DNA from: JAOPZW01 sp963806015
Lineage (GTDB): Bacteria; Actinomycetota; Thermoleophilia; Solirubrobacterales; Solirubrobacteraceae
DNA: 64,000 bases
Direction: 5' to 3'
NCBI GenBank assembly: GCA_963806015.1
Contig: CAWDWM010000012.1
Location: 248,001-312,000 of the forward strand
The translations under genes were made by a program, and so were the position numbers. Positions 7,861 through 15,719 of this stretch are shown here, in pieces. Below the pieces are notes generated by a model. It was given only the letters and a program-made list of their open reading frames with translations. It had not been told where the DNA came from and did no database searches. Numbering within the stretch: the stretch's first letter is position 1; each line of letters begins with the position of its first letter.

Positions 7861-9300
7861 ATGACGACGCGCGTTCTCCTGGCGGTCGCCCTCGGGTCGC
7901 TCGCTCTTGCCGCGCCGGCCGCCGCGGCGCCGGCGACGCGTCCCGCGTTGCCGTCCTCCTGCCGCGAGTGGGACGGCGAGGACGTCGTCGGCCTGGCCTG
8001 CGATCCGGGCAAGCGCGCCGCGGCGGTGCGACTGCGGCTGGGCGCCGCGGTGGCCGAGCAGTCCGAGCGCGGCATCGCGCACCTGCCCGGCCGCGAGCCG
8101 CTGCAGGTGGGCGAGACGCTGACGGTGACCTGGCGCCACCCGTCGTCCAGCGCGGTGCTGGCGGTCAAGGTCGCCGCGCCACAGCGAGTGCGCGAGGTCA
8201 TCCTGGATCTGCGCGCGCGGCCCGCGCGCGTCGACGTGACCGCACAGGCCGGAGGCGCTCTGCGGGTCACGACCCCCGCCGGCGGCGCGACCGTGCCCGC
8301 CGCCCTGGGGCCGCGCGAGGTGACGTGGCAGCCGCGCAGCGCGCACGCCGCCGCGGCGCAGATCCTCGCCGCCGTGGACCGCATGGAGCGCTCGACGACG
8401 GCCCTGAAGACGCTGTGCGCGGCGCTGGATCGCGACGTGTTCGCGATCTTCGAGCAGCTCTTCGGCGACCCGCAGCGCTACCCGTGCGTCAGCGGCCTGG
8501 CCTTCTCCCTGTTTGGTGACGAGAACGTGCCCCGGCCCACATCGACGGTCCACAGCGGGACCGCGCTCGCGCTGCACCGCGGCCGGGCGCTGCTGAGCAC
8601 CACGCTGACGCACCGCTACGTCAGCGAGTCGCAGTCGGATCCGACGCGCCTCGTCGTCCACTCGCGCTCGCTGCTCGTTCGTGACGGCCAGGGGATCTGG
8701 CGCCTGGCGACGATCGAGCCGTTGCTGCCGCTCTACGCCGTCGAGCACCGCCACGCGCTGACGGATGCCGAGCTCGCCGGGCTCTACCGCCTCGACGCGA
8801 GGGCCGGGCGCCAGTCCGCCGCCGCGGCGGCGCGCCTGGCCGCCGCGCGGACGGCGGCCACCGTGGACGCGACCGCGCCCGTCCCGTGCGCGCCGGCGCC
8901 GGCCGGCGATCCCGCGGGCGACGTCGTGGTCCAGGAGTCCGACGACCGCGCCCGCGACCAGGCCGCGCACGCAGACGTCGACCTCGTCGGCGTCGGCATC
9001 GCGGGCAGCTGCGTGGCGCTGCGCTCGGCCGGCCCGCTGCCCGTGCGCTTCGAGCTGCACCTGCGCGACGACCACGCACACGAGCTGGCGGTCACGGTGA
9101 CCGACGGGCGCGTGCTGGTCCAGGACGCCTCCGACGAGGACAACGGCCTCAAGCCGATCCGGGGCGTGGCCGCCCACCTCGACCCCGATGGCCTCGTGCT
9201 CGCCCTGCCGCTCACCCTGTCGGGCACGGTCGACGCGATGCTGAGCGTCGAGCTCGGCGACGTGTCCTATAGCGACGACGCGCGGGTCACGAGCGCTTAG
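7861..9300 (+). CDS. secreted hypothetical protein
   Basis: A protein of 479 residues from ATG 7861. Residues 1-25 are a typical Sec signal peptide (MTTRVLLAVALGSLALAAPA then AAAAPATR). The mature part has Cys residues near its start (SSCREWDG..GLACD), a beta-rich N-terminal part and an Ala-rich helical stretch around residues 320-345, with no domain I recognise. It is divergent from moaB across about 50 bases. Its stop overlaps the stop of the convergent moaC gene. Function unknown; it is presumably extracytoplasmic or cell-wall associated. Confidence 0.75.
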   Translation: MTTRVLLAVALGSLALAAPAAAAPATRPALPSSCREWDGEDVVGLACDPGKRAAAVRLRLGAAVAEQSERGIAHLPGREPLQVGETLTVTWRHPSSSAVLAVKVAAPQRVREVILDLRARPARVDVTAQAGGALRVTTPAGGATVPAALGPREVTWQPRSAHAAAAQILAAVDRMERSTTALKTLCAALDRDVFAIFEQLFGDPQRYPCVSGLAFSLFGDENVPRPTSTVHSGTALALHRGRALLSTTLTHRYVSESQSDPTRLVVHSRSLLVRDGQGIWRLATIEPLLPLYAVEHRHALTDAELAGLYRLDARAGRQSAAAAARLAAARTAATVDATAPVPCAPAPAGDPAGDVVVQESDDRARDQAAHADVDLVGVGIAGSCVALRSAGPLPVRFELHLRDDHAHELAVTVTDGRVLVQDASDEDNGLKPIRGVAAHLDPDGLVLALPLTLSGTVDAMLSVELGDVSYSDDARVTSA

Positions 9301-9779
9301 GGCGCGTCGCGCGCCCAGTCGCCGCTGCGCCCGCCGGACTTGCTCAGCAGCTCGACCGCCTCGACGCGCACGCCGCGCTCGAGGCCCTTGACCATGTCGT
9401 AGACGGTCAGCGCCGCGACGGCCGCGGCAGTCATGGCCTCCATCTCCACGCCGGTGCGTGCGGTGACCGCCGCCGTCGCGGTCAGCGTCACCGTCCCCTC
9501 GGCCGCGTCGAGCTCGGCGTCGACGTCGACGTGGTCCAGGCCGATCGGGTGGCACAGCGGGATCAGCTCGCCCGTGCGCTTGGCCGCCTGGATGCCCGCG
9601 ATGCGGGCGACCCCGAGCACGTCGCCCTTGGGCGCGTCGCCGGCCGCCACGCGCTCGGCGGTCGCGGGGGTCATGCGCACCACCGCGCGCGCCACGGCGC
9701 GCCGGGCGCTGACCTCCTTGGCGCCGACGTCGACCATCCGCGCGGTGCCCTCGGCATCGAGGTGGGTGAGCTCGCCCAT
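9297..9779 (-). CDS. moaC: cyclic pyranopterin monophosphate synthase
   Basis: A protein of 160 residues starting MGELTHLDAEGTARMVDVGA. It carries the conserved active-site stretches KGDVLGVARIAGIQAAKRTG, LIPLCHPI, TGVEMEAM and YDM.K. MoaC converts the MoaA product into cyclic pyranopterin monophosphate, the first stable Moco precursor. Its ATG overlaps by one base the TGA of the siroheme-synthase-like gene, forming a two-gene unit on the minus strand. It is convergent with the secreted-protein gene, with overlapping stop codons. Confidence 0.94.
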   Translation of the reverse strand: MGELTHLDAEGTARMVDVGAKEVSARRAVARAVVRMTPATAERVAAGDAPKGDVLGVARIAGIQAAKRTGELIPLCHPIGLDHVDVDAELDAAEGTVTLTATAAVTARTGVEMEAMTAAAVAALTVYDMVKGLERGVRVEAVELLSKSGGRSGDWARDAP

Positions 9780-10519
9780 CAGGCCGGCGCGACGGCGGTG
9801 CGCGCGCCCTCGATGAGGTCGCGCACGGCCTGCCGGTCGCCGGAGCGCAGGAGTGCGATGGGGTCGGGCTCGCCGTTGACGATGCCCTCGAAGAACTCCT
9901 TGCGCTCCTGGTAGGTGGCCAGCGTGCCCTTGGCCCACCCGCGCACGTCGTTGAGCATCACGGCGAGCTCGGCGTACTCCTCGCCGAAGAGCTCGGCGAC
10001 CTCGCTCTTCATCCGCTTGGCCAGCGCGGGCGACGCGCCGGCGGTCGAGATCGCGATCGCCAGCGGGCCGGTGCGCACGATGGCGGGGAGGATGAAGTTG
10101 CACAGCGGCGGCACGTCGACGACGTTGACGAGCATGGCGCGGCGCTCGGCGTCGTCGTACACGGCGATGTTGATGTCGGTGTCGTTGGTGCAGGCGATGA
10201 CCATGAAGGCGCCTTCGAGGTCGGGGGCGCCGGCGTAGGCCCGGCGCTCCCAAGCGATCGAGCCCTCGGCGGCGAGCTGCGCGAGCTCGGCCCCCGCCTC
10301 GGGGGCGATGAGCGTCACGTCGGCGTCGCACGCCAGCAGCCCCTCGACCTTCTCCAGGCCGATCGCGCCCCCGCCCACCACCAGGCAGCGGCGCCCCGCG
10401 AGCTTCAGGCACGCGATGTAGAACGGCGTGTCGAGCATGTCGCGCACGCACGTCTGGTCGCAGATCCCGCGGCGGAACTGGCAGACGCATTCCTTTCCGG
10501 CGTAGGCGGCGGCAGGCAT
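9779..10519 (-). CDS. precorrin-2 dehydrogenase / sirohydrochlorin ferrochelatase-like protein with N-terminal Cys motif
   Basis: A protein of 246 residues. The Rossmann part reads CLVVGGGAIGLEKVEGLL, followed by ACTNDTDIN and NVVDVPPLCNFILPA, as in Met8p and the N-terminal half of CysG. STAGASPALAKRMKSEV leads into the helical dimerisation and chelatase domain. These enzymes turn precorrin-2 into siroheme. Unusually, residues 11-24 carry Cys11, Cys13, Cys20 and Cys24 (C-x-C-x6-C-x3-C) ahead of the Rossmann fold. The ATG at 10519 is preferred because GGAG stands 7 bases upstream; an ATG at 10555 would add 12 residues. Precorrin-2 would come from the nearby CobA-HemD. Confidence 0.85.
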   Translation of the reverse strand: MPAAAYAGKECVCQFRRGICDQTCVRDMLDTPFYIACLKLAGRRCLVVGGGAIGLEKVEGLLACDADVTLIAPEAGAELAQLAAEGSIAWERRAYAGAPDLEGAFMVIACTNDTDINIAVYDDAERRAMLVNVVDVPPLCNFILPAIVRTGPLAIAISTAGASPALAKRMKSEVAELFGEEYAELAVMLNDVRGWAKGTLATYQERKEFFEGIVNGEPDPIALLRSGDRQAVRDLIEGARTAVAPA

Positions 10520-10553
10520 CGTCTCCACAGGGTAGTAGTCCGTACCTGTGTTC

Positions 10554-11366
10554 ATGGGCGCGTCCAAGAGCCTCTTCCACGACGACTCGATGCTGCGGAC
10601 GGTGATCCGCGAGCAGGTCGTCGGCCTGTCCGGTCCGCGCGCGCTGCTGATGCAGGCGGCGCACCCGGTTGCCTTCGCGGGCTTCTTCGCCCACACCGGG
10701 GCGCTCGACGAGCCCTACGAGCGCCTGAGTCGCACCGCCCGCGTGCTCGACCTCGTCGCCTTCGGTTGCGCCGAGGACGCCCGCCGCGCGACCCGCCGCG
10801 TGCGCGCCATGCACCGCCGCGTGAGCGGCGAGCTCGCCGTCGCGTCAGGGCGCTTCCCGGCCGGAACGCCCTACGCCGCCGACGATCCGGCCCTGCTGCT
10901 GTGGATCCTCGCCGCGCTGGCCGACTCGGCCGCCGTGGTGTACCAGCGCTACGTGCGCGCGCTGAGCCGCGCCGAGCGCGACGCGCTGTGGGCCGACTAC
11001 CGCCTCGTCGGACGCCAGTTCGGCCTGCGCGCGGCCGACATGCCCGAGCGCTGGGATGATTTCCAGGCCTACATGCGCGGCATGGTCGAGGGCGAGGACC
11101 TGCACGTCTCCGAGGAGGCGCGCGAGCTCGCGGTGCAGATCGTCATGCGCCCGCCGGTGCCGCTGCGCTTTCGCCCGGCGCTCGAGCTCGCCAACCAGAT
11201 CACCATCGGCCTGCTGCCCCCGCGCCTGCGCCGCGAGTACGGCTTCGCCTGGGATCCGGTGCGCGCGGTGGCGGTGCGCGGCGGCGCCGAGTACGCCAAG
11301 CGCTTCGTGGTGCCCTTCCTGCCCGAGCGCCTGCGCGTGGTGCGCAGCGCCCGGCGGGCGGCGTAG
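10554..11366 (+). CDS. MpaB-like oxygenase family protein (DUF2236)
   Basis: A protein of 270 residues, MGASKSLFHDDSMLRTVIRE and so on. It shows the family pattern: LLMQAAHPVAFAGF near the N-terminus, YAADDPALLLWI in the middle, and an R.MH.R segment. DUF2236/MpaB proteins are all-helical and bind a b-type heme through histidines. The founding activity is latex/rubber oxygenation (Lcp-related), but most actinobacterial members are uncharacterised. It is divergent from the siroheme-synthase-like gene, with start codons about 35 bases apart. A GTG at 10548 is an alternative start. No signal peptide is visible. Confidence 0.82.
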   Translation: MGASKSLFHDDSMLRTVIREQVVGLSGPRALLMQAAHPVAFAGFFAHTGALDEPYERLSRTARVLDLVAFGCAEDARRATRRVRAMHRRVSGELAVASGRFPAGTPYAADDPALLLWILAALADSAAVVYQRYVRALSRAERDALWADYRLVGRQFGLRAADMPERWDDFQAYMRGMVEGEDLHVSEEARELAVQIVMRPPVPLRFRPALELANQITIGLLPPRLRREYGFAWDPVRAVAVRGGAEYAKRFVVPFLPERLRVVRSARRAA

Positions 11367-11571
11367 GGCGCAATAGCATCACCGAGGGAAGGAATAAGCG
11401 CGGGTGGGGGCGCCGAACGTCGGTCCTACCCCCTCCTGGGGGGGAAGACCGACGTTCGGCATCACGCCCGGCGGTGCGCGCGTACAGCCGCGCGCGCCCC
11501 GACCGCCAGCACTCCCCTTCCCTCGGTGCGGCAGGAAGCGCGGCGCACCGCCGCCAGCGCGGCGCGGACGA
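11367..11571. repeat. convergent intergenic region with nested inverted repeats
   Basis: No gene. Two nested inverted repeats are visible. The outer pair is CACCGAGGGAAGG at 11380-11392 and its exact reverse complement at 11516-11528. The inner pair is a perfect 14-base stem, GCCGAACGTCGGTC at 11412-11425 with its complement at 11447-11460, closing a 21-base loop that itself contains C-run/G-run pairing. The region separates two convergent genes, so the inner stem probably works as a bidirectional terminator. The outer motif recurs after other genes in the window (see 36765, 46240). Confidence 0.75.
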
Positions 11572-12294
11572 CTACCGCGGGTGCATCCCGCCGTCCAGCG
11601 ACACGACCTGGTTGGTCATGTAGCCGTTGCGCAGGACCGCGAGCGCCAGGTCGGCGACCTCCTCGGGCTTCCCTAGGCGGCCCACGGGGATCATCGTGGC
11701 CAGCGCGCCGGGGTCGCCGGGGAGCATGCCGGTGTCCTCGATGAGCGCGGGCGCCAGGGCGTTGACGGTGACGCCCTCGCCGGCGGCGCGGCGCGCCAGG
11801 TAGTGCGTCAGGCCGTGCAGCCCGGCCTTCGAGGCGGCGTAGTGCGGGCCGACGATGCCGCCGGTCAGGCCCGCGACCGGGGACATGAAGAGCACGCGGC
11901 CGAACCCGCGCTCGGCCATGCCCGGCATCGTGCGCCGGGCGAGCAGGAACGGCGCGCGCAGGTTGACGGCGATCATGTCGTCGAAGGCGGCGGCGTCGAC
12001 CTGCTGGAGCTGCGCGATCTGGCTGCGGCCGTGGTTGGCCACGAGCACGTCGATCGGCCCGAAGACGGCCTCGACCTCGTCGACCAGGCGGTCGGGTGCC
12101 TCGGCATCGCCGAGGTCGGCCCCGAAGGCGGCGGCGTTGGGCAGCGCCGCGGCCAGCTCCTCGGCGGGCTCGGCGTTGGAGGAGTAGTGCAGGGCGAGGC
12201 GCGCTCCCTCGGCGGCGAGGCGCTCGGCGATCTTGCGCCCGATCCCGCCGCTGGCGCCGGTCACGAGTGCGGTGCGTCCCTCGAAGGTCGTCAT
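11572..12294 (-). CDS. SDR family oxidoreductase (FabG-like)
   Basis: A protein of 240 residues with the classical short-chain dehydrogenase signature. It has TGASGGIG at residues 13-20 for NAD(P), ANHG in place of NNAG, and a catalytic Ser/Tyr/Lys set in SPVAGLTGGIVGPHYAASK. It ends SLDGGMHPR. The substrate cannot be told; the closest general type is 3-oxoacyl-ACP reductase or a sugar/alcohol dehydrogenase. It overlaps the upstream XRE-cupin regulator gene by 4 bases (ATGA), so it is likely controlled by or with that regulator. Confidence 0.9.
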   Translation of the reverse strand: MTTFEGRTALVTGASGGIGRKIAERLAAEGARLALHYSSNAEPAEELAAALPNAAAFGADLGDAEAPDRLVDEVEAVFGPIDVLVANHGRSQIAQLQQVDAAAFDDMIAVNLRAPFLLARRTMPGMAERGFGRVLFMSPVAGLTGGIVGPHYAASKAGLHGLTHYLARRAAGEGVTVNALAPALIEDTGMLPGDPGALATMIPVGRLGKPEEVADLALAVLRNGYMTNQVVSLDGGMHPR

Positions 12295-12845
12295 GGCTGG
12301 GCCCACTGCATGATGAGCAATGCCCGCGCGCCGCGCGCCCCCGCCTCGTAGACGTGCATCTCGTCGCCCGCGAAGCCGGCGTAGTCGCCGGCGCGCAGAT
12401 CGGCCGTGCGGCCGACCGGCCCGGTACGCAGCGTGCCCTGGGTCACGAGCACGTGCTCGCGCGTCCCGGGGCCGTGCGCGCCGGCCGCGCGCTTGGAGCG
12501 CGCGGGGAAGCGCGCCTCGTAGAGCTCGGTGGGTGGCGAGCCGGGAAGGCGGGTGATCAGGCGCAGCGTGTTGGCGGTGCCGGCGACGCTCGTTCCCTCG
12601 CTCGCGTGCACGACGTGGACCGGTTCGGGACCGCCCCCTGCGAGCAGGTCGCCGAACGGCACGCCGAGCGCCGTGGCCAGGGACGACAGCGTCTCGATCG
12701 TCGGGTTGCCCTTGCCGGCCTCCAGGGCGGAAAGCGTGGCCTTGGCGATCCCGCTGGCCCGCGCCAGCTCGGACAGGGTGCGGCCCTGCTCGCCGCGCAG
12801 GCGCCGCAGGTTGGCCGCGACCACCGGCATGAGGTCGTTTATCAT
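12291..12845 (-). CDS. XRE family transcriptional regulator with C-terminal cupin domain
   Basis: A protein of 184 residues from ATG 12845. Residues about 6-65 form an XRE helix-turn-helix (LRRLRGEQGRTLSELARASG, then IAKATLSALEAGKGNP). The remainder is a cupin fold (GTREHVLVTQGTLRTGPVG, RAGDYAGFAGD) that probably binds a small effector. XRE-cupin regulators often neighbour AzlCD amino-acid exporters, and azlC starts only 17 bases away in the opposite direction. This one is therefore a good candidate to control azlCD and the SDR gene. An ATG 39 bases upstream would add 13 residues but would overlap azlC. Confidence 0.88.
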   Translation of the reverse strand: MINDLMPVVAANLRRLRGEQGRTLSELARASGIAKATLSALEAGKGNPTIETLSSLATALGVPFGDLLAGGGPEPVHVVHASEGTSVAGTANTLRLITRLPGSPPTELYEARFPARSKRAAGAHGPGTREHVLVTQGTLRTGPVGRTADLRAGDYAGFAGDEMHVYEAGARGARALLIMQWAQP

Positions 12846-12862
12846 GCCGAACGAGCGTACCA

Positions 12863-13552
12863 ATGAGTCGAACGGAAACACCACCGCGGGTGCGCGACGG
12901 CGCGCGCCGCATCGCCCCCTTCGCGGTGGCCGTCGGCGCCTTCGGCGTCACGTTCGGCGTCCTCGCCCGCGACGCAGGCCTCGGCGGGCTGCAGGCCGTG
13001 GCGTTCTCGGCCACCACCTTCGCGGGCTCCGCGCAGTTCGCCGCGACCTCGGTGCTCTCGGCGGGCGGGACGCTGGCGGCGGCCATCGCCTCCGCCGTGC
13101 TGCTCAACGCGCGCTACATCCCGATCGGGCTCTCGGTCGCGCCGTCGCTGCACGGGCCCGCATGGCAGCGCGCCCTGCGCGCGCAGCTCGTGGTCGACGA
13201 GTCGTGGGCGGTGAGCCACGTCGGCGGCGGGCGCTATGACCCGCGGCTGCTGTTCGGCGCCGGCCTGACGCTCTACTGCTCGTGGGTGGCCGGCACGACG
13301 CTCGGCGTGGCCGCCGGATCGCTGCTCGGCGCCCCCGAGCGCCTCGGGCTCGACGCCGCCTTCCCGGCGCTCTTCCTGGCGCTGCTCGCCGGCCAGCTGC
13401 GCGACCGCAGCGCGGTCGTCGCGGCCCTGGCGGGAGCGGCCATCGCGACGGCGCTCGTGCCCTTCGTGCCGCCCGGCGTGCCGGTGGTGGCCGCTTCGCT
13501 CGCCTGTCTCATCGGGCTGCGGCGCCCGGCGGGCGAGGGCGCGCCGTCGTGA
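12863..13552 (+). CDS. azlC: AzlC family branched-chain amino acid exporter, large subunit
   Basis: A membrane protein of 229 residues with five to six helices. The family landmarks GVLARDAGLGGLQAVAFSAT, FAGSAQFAA and LLNARYIPIGLSVAP are clear. AzlC works with the small AzlD protein to export branched-chain amino acids or analogues. The two genes overlap by 4 bases (GTGA). The start lies 17 bases from the divergent XRE-cupin gene, so promoter and operator must overlap the two starts. Confidence 0.92.
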   Translation: MSRTETPPRVRDGARRIAPFAVAVGAFGVTFGVLARDAGLGGLQAVAFSATTFAGSAQFAATSVLSAGGTLAAAIASAVLLNARYIPIGLSVAPSLHGPAWQRALRAQLVVDESWAVSHVGGGRYDPRLLFGAGLTLYCSWVAGTTLGVAAGSLLGAPERLGLDAAFPALFLALLAGQLRDRSAVVAALAGAAIATALVPFVPPGVPVVAASLACLIGLRRPAGEGAPS

Positions 13553-13857
13553 CGCGCGCCTGGGTGCTCGTCGCGGTGGTGGGGGCGTGCACGATCGTGC
13601 TCAAGGGCCTCGGTCCGCTGGCCATCGGCGGCCGCGCGCTGCCCCGCCCGCTGCTGGGCGTGGTCGAGCTGCTGGCGCCGACGCTGCTGGCCGCCCTGAT
13701 CGTCACGCAGGCCTTCGCCGACGGGCGCCACCTCGTCCTCGACGCCCGCGCCGCCGGTCTCGCGGCCGCGGCCGCCGCGGTGGCGCTGCGGGCGCCGGTG
13801 CTCGTGGTGGTCGTGGTGGCGGCCGGCGTCGCCGCGCTGACCCGCGCGGTGGCCTGA
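13549..13857 (+). CDS. azlD: AzlD family branched-chain amino acid exporter, small subunit
   Basis: A protein of 102 residues with GTG start, consisting of about four hydrophobic helices (VTRAWVLVAVVGACTIVLKG, then LLGVVELLAPTLLAALIVTQ). The segment KGLGPLAIGGRALPRPL matches the conserved loop of AzlD. It is translationally coupled to azlC and is expected to form the exporter with it. The MocR regulator gene begins 40 bases downstream on the same strand. Confidence 0.88.
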   Translation: MTRAWVLVAVVGACTIVLKGLGPLAIGGRALPRPLLGVVELLAPTLLAALIVTQAFADGRHLVLDARAAGLAAAAAAVALRAPVLVVVVVAAGVAALTRAVA

Positions 13858-13897
13858 GCTACGCTGCCGGCGGTCCTCCCCGCGGGGCCGTTTCGCC

Positions 13898-15274
13898 ATG
13901 GATCGAGTGGACCACTTCGGCCGCGACCTGTTCGTCGCCCTCGACCGCGCCGACCGCCGGCCGCTGCGCGTCCAGCTCGAGGAGCAGCTGCGTGACGGCG
14001 TGCGCTCGGGGCGCCTGCACGCCGGCACCGCGCTGCCCGCGACGCGCGCGCTCGCCGTCGAGCTCGGGGTGGCCCGCGGCGTGGTGGTGGAGGCCTACGG
14101 GCAACTCGTCGCCGAGGGCTTCCTGGTCGCGCGCCGCGGATCGGCCACGCGCGTGGCGAAGGTCGCGCCGGCGGTGGCGGCGCCCTCGGCGACGCCGGGC
14201 GCCCGCATTCCCCCGGTCCGCTTCGACCTGCGTCCGGAGTCCGCTGAGCGTGGCGCGTTTCCGCGCGGCCCGTGGCTGGCCGCGATGCGCCGCGCGCTGG
14301 CGGACGCGCCCGATGCCGACCTCGGGTACGGCTCGTGGGCCGGTGCGCCGCGGCTGCGCGCCGTCCTCGCCGCCTACCTCGGCCGCGCACGCGGCGTGGT
14401 CGCCCACCCGGACAACATCGTCGTGACCGCCGGGATCACACAGGCCATCGCGCTGCTGGCCGGGCTCCTGCGCGCCCGCGGGGCGCGCCGCGTGCTCGTC
14501 GAGGAGCCGGGCTTCTGGCAGCACCGCACGATCCTGCAGCGCGCCGGGCTCGAGCTCGTCTCCGTCGACGTCGACGACGACGGGCTGCGCACCGATGCGC
14601 TGCCGCCCGCGGCGGCCGCGCTCGTCACCCCCGCACACCAGTTCCCGACCGGCGGTGTCCTCGCCCCGGAGCGCCGCGCGGCGCTGCTCGCCTGGGCCGA
14701 CGCCAATGACGCCGTGGTGGTCGAGGACGACTACGACGGCGAGTACCGCTACGACCGCGAGCCGCTCGGGGCGCTGCAGGGCCTCGGCGCGGGCCGTGTC
14801 GCCTACCTCGGTTCGACGAGCAAGACGCTCGCGCCCGCGCTGCGCCTGGGCTGGATGGTCCTCCCCGGTGCGCTCGCGGGCGCGATCGTCGACGAGCGCG
14901 GCTGGGCCGACGGTGGCTCGCCCACCCTCGACCAGCTCGCCCTCGCGTCGTTCATCGACCGCGGCGAGCTCGATCGCCACCTGCGGCGGATGCGCCTGCG
15001 CTACCGCCGCCGGCGCGACCGGCTCGTGGCGGCCATCGGCGACCACCTCCCCGACCACGAGGTCGGCGGGGCGGCGGCCGGGCTGCACGTCACCGTCGCG
15101 CTGGCGCCCGACGCCGACGTCGACGCCGTGCTGGCGCGCGCGACCGCGCGCGGGGTCGGGGTCTTCGCCACCCGGCACGCCGGCCGCCCGCTGCTCCTGG
15201 TCGGCTACGCCAACATCGCGGAGGAGGCCATCGAGCCCGCCATCCGCGCGCTGGCGCTCGCCGTGCGCGACTAG
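13898..15274 (+). CDS. MocR-type PLP-dependent transcriptional regulator (GntR/aminotransferase fusion)
   Basis: A protein of 458 residues. Residues about 15-85 are a GntR winged helix (RRPLRVQLEEQLRDGVRSGR, ALPATRALAVELGVARGVVV). From about residue 110 it is a class I aminotransferase-like domain, with PLP lysine in YLGSTSKTLAPALRLGWM and VEDDYDGEYRYD. MocR proteins use PLP as sensor; PdxR (vitamin B6 synthesis) and GabR (GABA use) are the known types. A GabR-like role is conceivable because a succinate-semialdehyde dehydrogenase is in the window, but it is 17 kb away. Adjacent azlCD is the other candidate target. Confidence 0.9.
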   Translation: MDRVDHFGRDLFVALDRADRRPLRVQLEEQLRDGVRSGRLHAGTALPATRALAVELGVARGVVVEAYGQLVAEGFLVARRGSATRVAKVAPAVAAPSATPGARIPPVRFDLRPESAERGAFPRGPWLAAMRRALADAPDADLGYGSWAGAPRLRAVLAAYLGRARGVVAHPDNIVVTAGITQAIALLAGLLRARGARRVLVEEPGFWQHRTILQRAGLELVSVDVDDDGLRTDALPPAAAALVTPAHQFPTGGVLAPERRAALLAWADANDAVVVEDDYDGEYRYDREPLGALQGLGAGRVAYLGSTSKTLAPALRLGWMVLPGALAGAIVDERGWADGGSPTLDQLALASFIDRGELDRHLRRMRLRYRRRRDRLVAAIGDHLPDHEVGGAAAGLHVTVALAPDADVDAVLARATARGVGVFATRHAGRPLLLVGYANIAEEAIEPAIRALALAVRD

Positions 15275-15284
15275 CCTGAGCGGC

Positions 15285-15719
15285 GTGTTCCTGAATATCC
15301 TCGCCGCCATCGACGGATCCGAGCACGGCGCCGCCGCCCTGCGCACCGCGGCGCAGCTCGCTCGCGACGAGCATGCGCGGCTGACCATCGTCACCGCAGT
15401 GCCGCCCGCGCCCGCGTTCGCCGCGCTCTCGGCGGCAGGCGGCGCCGCGCTGACGGACGCGGCCCACCTCATGGGCGAGGTCGGCGCGCGCATACGCGCG
15501 CAGGTCGACGCGCTGCCCGACGACCTCTCGGTCACCACCGTCGTGGTCGCCGGCCACCCGAGCGACGTCATCCTCGAGCGCCTGGTCGAGGGTCGCCACG
15601 ACCTCTTGGTGATGGGGACTCGCGGACTCGGCCGCGTCGGCAGCGCGCTGCTCGGCTCGGTCGCCCAGGCGGTCCTGCACGCGGCAGAGGTGCCGGTGCT
15701 CGTCGTCCGCGAGCCCTAA
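15285..15719 (+). CDS. universal stress protein (UspA family)
   Basis: A protein of 144 residues with GTG start 10 bases after the MocR gene. It begins VFLNILAAIDGSEHGAAALR and ends with the nucleotide-binding loop MGTRGLGRVGSALLGSVAQA followed by PVLVVREP. This is the ATP-binding Usp type (G-x2-G-x9-G-S). Its function is in stress or energy sensing, with no specific partner indicated. The stop overlaps the stop of the convergent aldehyde dehydrogenase-like gene by 4 bases. Confidence 0.92.
   Translation: MFLNILAAIDGSEHGAAALRTAAQLARDEHARLTIVTAVPPAPAFAALSAAGGAALTDAAHLMGEVGARIRAQVDALPDDLSVTTVVVAGHPSDVILERLVEGRHDLLVMGTRGLGRVGSALLGSVAQAVLHAAEVPVLVVREP

Noticed and set aside
9297..10814. A moaC fusion to a longer N-terminal region
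   Set aside because: The upstream half is another frame of the siroheme-synthase-like gene; moaC has its own ATG overlapping that gene's stop.
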